Of a DNA stretch of 18,745 bases, positions 1 through 8,700 are shown piece by piece. The stretch comes from CAYOLL01 sp964404765 [NCBI: uncultured Gemmatimonadota bacterium] (GTDB lineage: Bacteria > 4572-55): the NCBI GenBank assembly GCA_964404765.1, contig CAYOLL010000119.1, positions 1 through 18,745 on the forward strand. The letters run 5' to 3'. How positions within the stretch are numbered: position 1 is the first letter of the stretch; each line of letters starts with the position of its first letter. The position numbers and the translations under genes are program-made. Under the pieces are notes generated by a model. The model made no database searches. It had not been told where the DNA came from and saw only the letters and a list, made by a program, of their open reading frames with translations.

Positions 1-1675
1 CGCCGGAGGTGCCGACCCACAAGCGACCCTTCCGGTCCTGATAAATGTCGAAGACCATATTATTGGACAGGCTCCCGGCGGTCTCCCGGTCGTAGCGGAA
101 CACTTGAAACGTGTCCGTCTTGTCATCGTAAAGATTTAGCCCGTCCGTAGTGCCGATCCACAAGTTGCCCTTTCGATCCTGATATAGTTTTTCAATGTCA
201 TCGTGAGAAATGGTCCCGGTTTTCCCCTGCTCGCGTCGGTAAGTTTTAAGCGTTTTTGTATCGGCATTATACAGATTCAGGTCGCCGATAGTACCAATCC
301 ACAGATGTCCTTTTCGATCCCGAAAAAAGCACTTGGGTTTGTTCGTGTGAAACGCTCCTCCGGGCGCTCTTTGTTCATCCATAAAGCGTTCAAATCCTTG
401 CGTGGCGGGATCGTAGATGTTAATGCCCAACGACGTGCCGATCCACAAGCCGCCATTTGGATCCTGATACGTCGATGTTATTAAATTGCTGGACAGAGAA
501 TGCGTTTGACCGTCATCGTGCTGAAAACGCTTGAAGGTTTTCGTGGTGTTACTGTATAGATTTAAACCGCTTTTGGTGGTTCCAACCCAGAGATTCCCGG
601 CGGCATCCCGGCAAATACTTGACACGGAATTGTCGGACAGTGAGCCCGGTTTGGCCGAATCCTGCTGAAAACGAGTCAGGTATCGCGTTTGAGGGTCATA
701 AAGATTCAGGCCGCCACCTTCAGTTCCCAACCACAGCAAACCGCTTGGCGAGACATACAAGTCCCTGACCTGATTGTCAGACAGGCTTTGCGGTTTGATG
801 CTGCTGTTTGTATAGGTGTAGAAACGCTGTTCGGCCCGGTCAAAACGGGTCAACCCTTCATAACTGCTAATCCATAAATCACCCCGACGATCTTCGCGGA
901 TCCGGTAGCCGGTCCTACCGCGGAGCTCATCGCCGCCATATACAATAAAATTATCAGTGGCCGGATTATATAAATTTAACCCCGCCATGGTGCCAATCCA
1001 GATGGCTTCATTCGAGTCTACAAAAATATTCCAAACGCTATTGTGACTCAAGCTGTTGCTGTCGGCGTCATCATGTAAATAGTGGTGAAGTTTCCCGGTT
1101 TTTAAATCCAGCCGCGTCAATCCGTTGTCACCTCCGGCCCATAGCCGTCCTTGATTATCTGCTGCAACCCAAGCGAAACGTTCCTGTGAAAAATATAGTT
1201 TTGTGCGCCCGGTTTCAGGACTAAAATTGAGAAGTCCTTTCTCGATTTTCAGCCACAGCGAACTATCAGGGCCTTCTGAAATCTGTCGGACGTAGTAGTC
1301 CCCCAAAATATTGGAGAAGTTTTCCGTTTCCCCTTGGTATCGGCTCAAACCGCTTTTACTCCCCGCCCACACCCGACCTTTTCGATCAACAAAAACATCG
1401 CGCACATAATTGTTCGCCAGACTGTTTGTATCGCCGGGATCGTTCCGAAAAACCTTAAAACTGTAGCCGTCATAGCGGTTCAAACCGTCCTCGGCAGCAA
1501 ACCACATAAAGCCCGTTTTGTCCTGCGCGATACCATTAATCTTGTTGCTGGACAGCCCTTGATCCGTGTCGATTCGCCTGAAAACGAGATCGTCTGGTTG
1601 GGCCGTCAGGATAGCGGGGGAAAAACAAAGCAGGATTAAAAGAATGGAAACGGTCGTTTTATAGCGGATAGGCAT
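1..1675 (-). CDS. Two-component regulator propeller sensor protein, N-terminal part (cut by left window edge)
   Basis: The frame is open from an ATG at 1675 to the window edge, 558 codons. AAGGGA about 8 nt upstream is a plausible ribosome binding site. Residues 1-25 form a signal peptide (MPIRYKTTVSILLILL, then an Ala/Gln cleavage region), so the rest is periplasmic. Twelve Reg_prop-type repeats are visible, each of the form LWIGT..GLNLY (for example MWFAAEDGLNRY, VWAGSKSGLSRY, LWLGTEGGGLNLY). The related full-length sensor at 5750-9355 has fourteen, so one or two blades, a Y_Y_Y domain, a membrane segment and an output domain probably lie beyond the edge. By family knowledge such proteins sense an extracellular ligand and signal through a kinase; the output here cannot be seen. 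It lies 187 nt downstream of the REC-kinase gene, separated by an inverted repeat, so it may be its own unit. Confidence 0.9.
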   Translation of the reverse strand, partial: MPIRYKTTVSILLILLCFSPAILTAQPDDLVFRRIDTDQGLSSNKINGIAQDKTGFMWFAAEDGLNRYDGYSFKVFRNDPGDTNSLANNYVRDVFVDRKGRVWAGSKSGLSRYQGETENFSNILGDYYVRQISEGPDSSLWLKIEKGLLNFSPETGRTKLYFSQERFAWVAADNQGRLWAGGDNGLTRLDLKTGKLHHYLHDDADSNSLSHNSVWNIFVDSNEAIWIGTMAGLNLYNPATDNFIVYGGDELRGRTGYRIREDRRGDLWISSYEGLTRFDRAEQRFYTYTNSSIKPQSLSDNQVRDLYVSPSGLLWLGTEGGGLNLYDPQTRYLTRFQQDSAKPGSLSDNSVSSICRDAAGNLWVGTTKSGLNLYSNTTKTFKRFQHDDGQTHSLSSNLITSTYQDPNGGLWIGTSLGINIYDPATQGFERFMDEQRAPGGAFHTNKPKCFFRDRKGHLWIGTIGDLNLYNADTKTLKTYRREQGKTGTISHDDIEKLYQDRKGNLWIGTTDGLNLYDDKTDTFQVFRYDRETAGSLSNNMVFDIYQDRKGRLWVGTSG

Positions 1676-1727
1676 CGCATTCCCTTTTCAATCGATAAGA
1701 TTTTAGTAACCGCTCAAAAAAAACATG

Positions 1728-1841
1728 GAACGCGGATTCCACAGAAAAAGACGGATAACACGGGTTAAAGAAAAAACAAAGCATTTATTGGTTTTATCCG
1801 TGAAAATCCGTTTTATCCCGTGAAAATCCGTGTTCTATTCC
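1728..1841. repeat. Intergenic inverted-repeat element, CACGGAT type
   Basis: The gap between two minus-strand genes holds an imperfect inverted repeat. The left arm GAACGCGGATTCCACAG (from 1729) matches the complement of TGAAAATCCGTGTTC (1821-1835) with a few mismatches. The interior repeats ATCCGTGAAAATCCG-like units in tandem and in inverse. It resembles in design, not in sequence, the elements at 5585-5748 and 10567-10637. A transcript would form a long hairpin, so it could attenuate or terminate between the kinase gene and the propeller gene; that role is inference. Confidence 0.6.
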
Positions 1842-1862
1842 CGGAATTTTTGAGAGGATGCG

Positions 1863-3110
1863 TTATTCACTCTCAACCGGAATCTCAAAATAAAAACGGC
1901 TGCCTTGCCCCTCGTGACTGAGGACGCCGATGCCGCCGCCGTGATGACGAATAATTTCCTTAGCAATCGGCAGGCCGAGGCCAATGCCCTGCGGCTTGCT
2001 TGTCAGCATGTCGCCGACCTGGCGGAATCGGTCAAAGATCACGCCCTGATATTCTGCGGGAATGCCGATACCGCCGTCCGCGACCTCGCAGCGCAGCCAC
2101 AGCCGGCCCTCATGCGTTAGCTGATAGACGCTGACCGTGATATAGCCGCCGTCGTTGTTGAATTTAACGGCGTTGTCTACCAGATTATGGAGCGCTCGCT
2201 GCAATTTTTCGCTGTTGCCCGGCACATGCGGAATCGGCTCGTCGAACGTCATTTCCATACGAATACTTCTTTCCGCAACGCGCGGCTCGATCTTTTCCAT
2301 GGTTATTTTGATCAGGTCGGGCAGATAGACCGACTCGCCGCGCCAATTAATGACGCCGGTATCGAGTTCCGACAGCTCCAGAACTTCGTTAATTAAGTGA
2401 GTGAGCTTGTCGGCATCATTGTATATCTTTCCCGCAAAATCCAGCACCTGTTTCGACCCGACGTCGGGATACATTTTTAACAAGTGGGCAAAGCCTCTGA
2501 TCGTGGCCAGCGGCGTGCGCAGTTCGTGCGTGATATTTGTCATAAAATCGGATTTCAGCTTATCCAGCTTCAGCAATTCCTCATTCGCCCGCACCAGTTG
2601 GTCGTTAATCGTTTGGATTTGATTACGCGACGCTTCGAGTTCGCGGGTGCGCTCACGGACGCGATCTTCCAATTCGTGATTCCACGCCTCGATTTCGCGC
2701 TTCTGAGCTTTGATGGTTTTGAGATAATCGCTCATGGTCAGCATGGCGTGCAGGCGGGCCATTAGTTCGATGCCGTCAACCGGCTTGAGCAGAAAATCCT
2801 GGGCGCCGCTCTTCAGCGCCACGTACAGGTTGGCCGAATCCGTCATTTTACCGGTGTACATCAGCACCGGAATATCGCACACAGCCGGGTTGCTCTTCAG
2901 CCGCTCGATCAGGGCAATGCCATCCATCCCCGGCATGTCCCAATCGGTGATGATGACATCCGGCTGCTCGTCGAGAGCGATGCGATAGGCTCGTTCCGGG
3001 TTAACGGTGGCCATGATCCGGTAAGGTTCCGAAAAAGCCTCAATGATCCCGGTGATGATCTCTAACTGAAGCTGCTCGTCATCCACGGCTAAAATGGTAT
3101 GACTTTTCAT
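1863..3110 (-). CDS. Response-regulator-first histidine kinase (REC-HisKA-HATPase_c)
   Basis: This is a soluble 415-residue signalling kinase with no membrane segment. REC domain, residues 1-125: acidic pair D10/D11, phosphoacceptor D56 in TDWDMPGMDG, T86 and K109. A coiled coil spans about 130-185. HisKA has the phosphoacceptor H195 in THELRTP. The HATPase_c domain has the N box around N313, D345 in DGGIGIP and the lid motif QGIGLGLPI (374-382). All catalytic residues are present. AAGGAG lies just upstream of the ATG. It starts 33 nt after the REC-cyclase gene and is probably co-transcribed with it. The REC and linker (about 1-140) are roughly 80% identical by eye to those of the diguanylate cyclase at 9387-10355, so the two may respond to the same partner. 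A REC-first kinase can be a phosphorelay intermediate or have its kinase activity gated by REC phosphorylation; which one applies cannot be told. Confidence 0.93.
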   Translation of the reverse strand: MKSHTILAVDDEQLQLEIITGIIEAFSEPYRIMATVNPERAYRIALDEQPDVIITDWDMPGMDGIALIERLKSNPAVCDIPVLMYTGKMTDSANLYVALKSGAQDFLLKPVDGIELMARLHAMLTMSDYLKTIKAQKREIEAWNHELEDRVRERTRELEASRNQIQTINDQLVRANEELLKLDKLKSDFMTNITHELRTPLATIRGFAHLLKMYPDVGSKQVLDFAGKIYNDADKLTHLINEVLELSELDTGVINWRGESVYLPDLIKITMEKIEPRVAERSIRMEMTFDEPIPHVPGNSEKLQRALHNLVDNAVKFNNDGGYITVSVYQLTHEGRLWLRCEVADGGIGIPAEYQGVIFDRFRQVGDMLTSKPQGIGLGLPIAKEIIRHHGGGIGVLSHEGQGSRFYFEIPVESE

Positions 3111-3143
3111 CGTGTTACACTCCTTTTAGGTTACGTTGCTTCC

Positions 3144-4205
3144 TTAAAAATCCTGCTTCACAAAATACATTTTCATCAAGCCCTTGCCTTTAACTTCAAG
3201 CGGGTCACGCGCCTCAAATTGAAACTGGCCTTTGATCAATTGGTAGGTGGCCTCGGAAATATTGATGCGCATGGGTTGCGAGTTTGCTTCCACCCGACTG
3301 GCCGTATTGATGGCGTCGCCAAAGACGTTGTACGAATATTTGCGGATGCCCACCACGCCGCCGACAACTTTGCCGCTGTGCAGCCCGATGCGGATTTGCC
3401 ACTCGCGCCGCCCTTTGGCCGCAGCCGCCTGATTCCGGCGATGCATAAAGCGAATGATTTCCTGCGCCGCCAGCGTCATCTGCGCGGCGTGGCGGTCGTT
3501 TGGCACCGGCATCCCGCACACGGCCAAATAGGCGTCGCCGACGGTTTCGATGCGCTCGCAGCCGTGCGCGGTCATGATGTCGTCAAAACCGGTAAAAATG
3601 TCGTTTAATTCGGCAATCAACCGCTCCGGTGACAATTGCTCGGCGGCCGGAGTAAAGCCGACAATGTCGGAAAAATAAACGGTCACATTATCAAAACTTT
3701 CCGGGTGGGTTGCGCCTGTTTCCTTTAGGTCATGGGCGACTTTGGCCGGCAGGATATTGAGCAGCAGCCGGTCGGATTTCTCCTTCTCCTGCTCGATAAT
3801 GATCTTTTGCTGCACGATCTCGCGAAAGGCCGCGCTCAATTTCAGCATCGAGCTCACCCGGGCCACCAGTTCCAGCGGCTCCACCGGCTTGCGGATATAA
3901 TCCACCGCCCCGGCGTCTAAGGCCGTTTTCAGATTGGCGGCCGAGGTCATCACCCCGGTGCACATGATGATTGGGATGGCGGTCGTTTGCGGGTTACTTT
4001 TTAACTTTTGGATAAGCTCGATACCGGTCATGCCCGGCATTTCCCAGTCGGTAATAATCAAGTTTGGCCGGTTGTCCAGAGCGATGGCGTAAGCGCGCTC
4101 GGCCCGCGTCGTGCGCAAGACGGTATATGTATCGTCATCCAGCAGATCGCAGATGGCGTTGAGATTTTCCAGTTCATCGTCCACAATCAAAATTTGCGGT
4201 TTCAT
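3144..4205 (-). CDS. Response regulator with class III adenylate/guanylate cyclase output
   Basis: A 353-residue soluble protein. The REC domain (1-125) has D9/D10, phosphoacceptor D53 in TDWEMPGM, T83 and K106. A short helical linker with LLLNILPAKVA (about 147-157), typical before class III cyclase domains, leads into the catalytic domain (about 172-350). Metal-binding aspartates are D180 (YFSDIVGFT) and D224 (ETVGDAY). The transition-state pair is N300/R304 in INTASRV. The purine-selecting positions read E220, as in guanylate cyclases, and N293, where guanylate cyclases usually have Cys and adenylate cyclases Asp. The product, cGMP or cAMP, is therefore open. Its ATG overlaps the stop of the upstream kinase stump (ATGA), so the two were translationally coupled. 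The REC domain is more distant from the other two REC domains here but keeps the same D-W-(D/E)-MPGM signature. Confidence 0.93.
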   Translation of the reverse strand: MKPQILIVDDELENLNAICDLLDDDTYTVLRTTRAERAYAIALDNRPNLIITDWEMPGMTGIELIQKLKSNPQTTAIPIIMCTGVMTSAANLKTALDAGAVDYIRKPVEPLELVARVSSMLKLSAAFREIVQQKIIIEQEKEKSDRLLLNILPAKVAHDLKETGATHPESFDNVTVYFSDIVGFTPAAEQLSPERLIAELNDIFTGFDDIMTAHGCERIETVGDAYLAVCGMPVPNDRHAAQMTLAAQEIIRFMHRRNQAAAAKGRREWQIRIGLHSGKVVGGVVGIRKYSYNVFGDAINTASRVEANSQPMRINISEATYQLIKGQFQFEARDPLEVKGKGLMKMYFVKQDF

Positions 4206-5338
4206 AGGTTCAGCAGCTCCTCAAACAACTCTTGATTCTCAGCGGCGATGGCCGATTCCAATCGCTTTTTCCAGAGATCAATTTGCGCGTTGGTGGGAAA
4301 ATCCGCCCGCTTTAAGATACGACGCAAGTCGGAAAATTGGTAAATCTTAATCGCGCGCAGTTCCTGCGCAAATGGCCGCAGCAACTTCTTATCCGCTTCG
4401 CTCAACGCTGCGACGCTGCCGGCCGCGCCCGACACGTCGGGCGAAGCGACAACGGGCATCGCGAGCTGCGTCCCAATCGTCGCGCCGGGCAAGGTGAACC
4501 AAAACGTCGTGCCGACGCCGACTTCCGATTCCACGCCGATCCGCCCGCCGTGCCCTTCCACAGCCAGCTTGCAGAAGGTCAGGCCAATGCCGGTAGAACG
4601 GACGTTGCCGGAACTTTTGGCCTTGATCTGGCCGAATTTATCGAACACATTGCTTAGTTTGTCCGCCGGAATGCCTTCGCCGTTATCGCGCACTTCAATC
4701 CGCACGAAATCTTCCAAACTAAACCCTAAGGGTTTTTCGAAACCCTTAGGGTTTGTCGCAAGGGTAATCTGCCCGTTGTTGGGCGTATATTTGATGGCGT
4801 TGGTTAGCAGATTGACCAACACCCGCTCGATCATTTCCACGTCCACGCGCACGGCCAGATCGGGCGCAATTTGATTGTTCAGGGCAATATTCTTCCGGTC
4901 GCTCAAAAAGCGCACCTGCGCGACGGCTTGCTCCGTCAAATTCAACAAGCTGCAATCGTGCTTATCCAGCGCCATTTTGGTGTCTTCAAACTTCTGCACA
5001 TCGAGAATATTCAACACCATGGTCAGCATTTGCCGGGCCGATTGGCGCAAGATGGCCACCTGCGACGGCAACGAATGGGATTCGATGACATTCAAAATGA
5101 CGTTGAGCGGATTCTTCAGATCATGGACAATCATGCCCATCAGGGTTTGTTTAAAGCTGTCCAATTCCACCAGTTTGCCGTTGGTGAGCGTTAAGATTTC
5201 GGCCTGGGCGGCCAGCGCGTCTTTTTGTTTAACAACTTCCGCCGTGCGTTCGAGGACGACTTGCTCCAATTCGCGCTGCCGCTTTTCCAGATTGTTGACC
5301 CGCCAAAAGTAGATGGACGGCCCGCTGATTAGAAAGAG
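4202..5338 (-). pseudogene. C-terminal stump of a propeller sensor histidine kinase (sensor half lost)
   Basis: In-frame coding sequence runs from 5338 down to the stop at 4202. A TAG lies directly upstream (5339-5341), where the homology ends. The first residues read LFLISGPSIYFWRVNNLEKR, the end of a membrane helix plus the coiled coil found after the Y_Y_Y domain in the intact paralogue at 5750-9355. The periplasmic propeller (about 800 residues) is missing. The kinase core is intact: H49 in VHDLKNP, N157 in LLTNAIKY, D195 in RDNGEGIP and TGIGLTF (numbering from a TTG at 5269, the only start-like codon in the usual place). A helical C-terminal extension (about 275-355) follows. Residues 173-184 come from a palindromic insert. 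The next gene overlaps by ATGA. It may be a relic or be expressed as a cytosolic kinase from TTG; the abrupt junction with a repeat cluster favours deletion. Confidence 0.8.
4721..4754. repeat. 34-nt palindromic repeat inside the kinase reading frame (AAACCCTAAGGGTTT type)
   Basis: AAACCCTAAGGGTTT is followed by a TTCG spacer and its exact reverse complement AAACCCTTAGGGTTT, so the 15-nt arms pair perfectly. Each arm is itself nearly palindromic. It encodes about 12 extra residues (NPKGFEKPLGFS) between the N-box region and the RDNGEGIP motif of the kinase stump, and the frame is kept. It looks like an insertion of a short mobile palindrome. Confidence 0.85.
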
Positions 5339-5341
5339 CTA

Positions 5342-5570
5342 GCAGGCGAAACTCTGTTTCGCATCTTGTTAATATAATTGAAGATAGACGGAAACGGAGT
5401 TTCCGCGTTTCCGTGGCAAGTGCGCTCCCAATCAGAGATAGGGAACGAGGTCCGTCTCTTGAATTCAAGTTTGACGGGCATTGCTAAAATAACCTTCCAA
5501 GTCCTGAAATACAGGCCGGGATTGCTTCGTCGCAAGAAACGCTCCTCGCAATGACGAGTGCAAAACACCA
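5342..5570. repeat. Cluster of short dispersed repeats at the truncation junction
   Basis: No credible gene. The segment holds several short palindromes: GCGAAACTCTGTTTCGC (5346-5362), GGAAACGGAGTTTCC (5390-5404) and CTTGAATTCAAG (5458-5469). A copy of the widespread CATTGCGAGGAG...GCGACGAAGCAATC repeat lies on the minus strand at 5521-5555. It sits exactly where the propeller half of the adjacent kinase is missing, so repeat-mediated deletion is a reasonable explanation. Confidence 0.75.
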
Positions 5571-5584
5571 AATTAATTCTGTCC

Positions 5585-5748
5585 GACTACCTCGACAATG
5601 TTATCTTAAACGCAGAGACCGCAAAGGCCGCTGAGAAAGATAAAAAAGTATAAGCAAACTTTGCCATTCAGCGCCTGAATTTCTTTGCTTTTCTCTGCGT
5701 TCTCCGCGCCTCTGCGTTGAAAAATCTCAAGTTAACATTGTCAAGCTA
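5585..5748. repeat. Long intergenic inverted-repeat element, CGCAGAG type (MITE-like hairpin)
   Basis: The outer arms CGACAATGTTATCTTAAACGCAGAG (first half from about 5593) and the complement of CTCTGCGTTGAAAAATCTCAAG plus TTAACATTGTC (5710-5742) pair imperfectly over about 30 nt. Inside are further CGCAGAG/CTCTGCG-like units (AACGCAGAG at 5609-5617; CTCTGCGTT at 5710-5718). It begins right after the stop of the propeller kinase gene, so the transcript could form a strong hairpin and act as a terminator. It carries no coding sequence. Confidence 0.7.
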
Positions 5749-5749
5749 C

Positions 5750-8700
5750 TTACGTCCCGGCCAACGGCAGTTTGACTTGAAAGACCGTGTGGCCCGGCCT
5801 GGTTTCGGCCACATCAATTGTCCCTTCATGGCTGTCCAGAATCTTCCGGCAGATGTACAGGCCCAGGCCGCTGCCTTCGCCGGCCGGCCTGGTGGTATAA
5901 AACGGCGCGAAAATATGCGGCAAAACCTCCGCCGGAATGCCCGGCCCGGAATCGGTAAAAGTTACCAGTATGTGACGATCCTGCGGCGCTACGGCAATTT
6001 CCAACCGTCCTTTGTTGTCCATGGCCTGAATGGCATTGTGAATCACGTTTGTCCAAACTTGACCAAGCTGGTCCGGAAAGCATAAGATCGGCGGCGCCGC
6101 CTCAAAACGGCGAGTAACCTCCACACCCTGCTGAAGCTTGTTCTGATACAACGTCAGCACGGTTTCGAGGGTATCGGCGACCGCAACTTTTGTCTTTTTG
6201 CCGGACGGATCGTAATGGCTAAAGGTTTTGAGAACAAAGACGATTTTGGCGGCGCGATCCACGGCGGTTTTAATATTCAGACCGTTGCGCCGCTGCAAGG
6301 CCAGATTGAAGGCGGCGTTGATAAATTCGTAACCCTGCTCCGCCTGCAGGAGGGTCATAAACGGCTCTATCTCCCGATAAATGCCCATAATCACCAGTTG
6401 ACCGGCCAGGTCGTAGGCATGGCGCACTTGTCGATCTTCCAGCAGGCGGACCAGGGCGCGGCGATGCTGCCGCTCTTCGCGCGAGGTCATGCCCGGTGTG
6501 ACATTCGCGGTCTGTTTCAACATGGCCATAAAGCTGTCGCGCTGGTCGGGCGTCATCGTCAGCAGCAAAGCCGGCAGCTTGTTTAATGTCTCCTGCATGG
6601 CGGCCAGGATGTTATCGGTCGCGGCGCGGATGGCGCCCAGCGGCGTATTGACTTCGTGGGCCACGTTGGCCACAAGCTGCCCGAGGGCGGCCATTTTTTC
6701 GGCTTCGATAAGCTGTTTTTGGGTGACTTTGAGCTGTTGATGGGCCTGATCCAGTTCGTTATAGGCGTCTTGTATATCATCGCGCTGGATTTCAATTTCC
6801 TCTTTATGCTTGACGATCTGTTTGGTTCGCTCCACAACCTGCTCTTCCAGTTCATGCTGGCGTTTTTTTAGCTGCCGCACCCGCAGAATATAAACGGACC
6901 ACCCGCCGGTTAGAGAAAACAGGACATACAGCAAATACGCCCACCACGTTTTCCACCACGGCGGCAGAATGCGCAGTTGAATGCCGGCGCCGGTCTCGTT
7001 CCACACGCCGTCTTTGTTGGCCGCTTTGACCCGAAAAGCATAGTTTCCCTGGGGCAGGTTGGTATAGGTGGCCTTGCGATCCTTATAATCGGTATAAACC
7101 CAGTCAGGGTCGAAGCCTTCCAGCTTGTAGGCAAATTTATTTTTTTCCGGCTGACGATAGTTGAGGGCGGAAAACTCAAAGGAGCAGATGTAGTCTTTGT
7201 GGGTCAGGGTAATGGCTTTGGTCAGGCTGATATGTTGATCGAGCTCAAACCTGTTAGGTCTTGAAGACCTAACAGGTTTATTCGCAATCGGCACGGACTT
7301 GTTAAACAAGCGAAAGTCGGTGATAATCACCGGCGGCGGGGTTCTATTGGCCTGAATTTCCTCCGGATAAACGACGCTCAAACCGTTGATCCCGCCAAAA
7401 TAGAGCCGTCCGTCCCGACCCTTAATGCAGGCGCGCTCGTTAAACTCATTGCCCTGCAAACCATCGCGCACGCTGTATGTGGTAAAGGTCCGCCGATCCG
7501 GATCCAGGCGGCACAAACCGTTGGTCGTGTTCAACCACAGGCTGCCCCGATCATCTTCCAGGATACCGTAAATGACGTCGCTGCTTAAGCCGTCTTTCTG
7601 CCGATAACAGGTAAAAGTCTGCCGCTCGCGGTCGAACAGATTCAATCCCCCGCCCAATGTGCCGATCCAAAATTGACCCGCTTTATCTTCATAAAGGCAA
7701 AATACGGCGTTATTGCTCAGGCTGGCCGGGTTTGCGGCCTGGCGCTGAAAGCGGGTAAAACGCCGGGTGGCCGGGTCAAACAAATCCAAGCCGCCGTAAG
7801 TGCCAATCCATAACCGGCCGCGGCTGTCTTCAAGGATGCTATGAATCGTGCTGTTGCTGATGCTGCCGGAATCGGCGGGGTCATACGTAAAATGGGTAAA
7901 AACGCCTTGCTGACGATCAAATAGGTTCAGACCGCCGCCAAAGGTGCCGATCCACATTTGGCCTTTTTTATCTTCATAAATGGATAAAATAGCATCAAAG
8001 GAAAGGCTGGTCGGTTGATCGGGCTGATGTCGGTAGCGGGTAAATCCGCCGGTTTTGCTGTTGAATACGTTTAAACCGTTGTCGGTGCCGATCCAGATTT
8101 GTCCGGCGACGTCCTCATATATGGTAAAAACCTGATCATGGCTGAGGCTGTTGGCCTGTTTCGGGTCATGGCGGTAATGGTGAAATGTCCGGCGATCCGG
8201 ATTCAGGCAGGTGAGTCCGTCGCCGGACGTGCCGATCCACAACCGTCCGACGGAATCTTCCAAAATGGCCCGGACATTGTTGCCGGGCAGGCTGTTTGGA
8301 TTGCCCGGATCATGCCGGTAAAGCTTGAAGGGGTCGGTCTGCCGATCAAACTGATTGATCCCGCCGGCATTTGTGCCGATCCACAGCATATTCTCATAGT
8401 CGAACAGACAGCGGATTTGATTGTCGCTCAGGCTGTGCGGATCGGTTGGATCTTGGCGATGCACCGAGAATTGCTCCTGTTGCGAATCGAACCGATTCAA
8501 GCCCTTATAACTGCCGATCCACAAAATGCCGCGCGGGCCTTCGGTAATGTCAAATAGCAACTCGTCGCTGATGGGAAAATCCGGCTGGCGGTAAACCTGG
8601 AAATCATTGGTTTCCGGGCGAAAGCGATTCAGACCGCTTTTGGCGCCGACCCAGAGCTGCCGCCGGGAATCCTCGTAAAGCGAGATTAGCATGTCATCGC

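Noticed and set aside
1-1675. Regular repeats that might suggest a CRISPR or tandem array
   Set aside because: The periodicity comes from the LWIGT..GLNLY propeller blades in an open reading frame; the DNA repeats are too diverged and too closely in frame for an array.
5329-5571. 80-codon minus-strand frame at the truncation junction
   Set aside because: It is a translation of dispersed repeats (RHCEERFLRRSNP from the CATTGCGAGGAG repeat, MRNRVSPA from a palindrome), not a protein.
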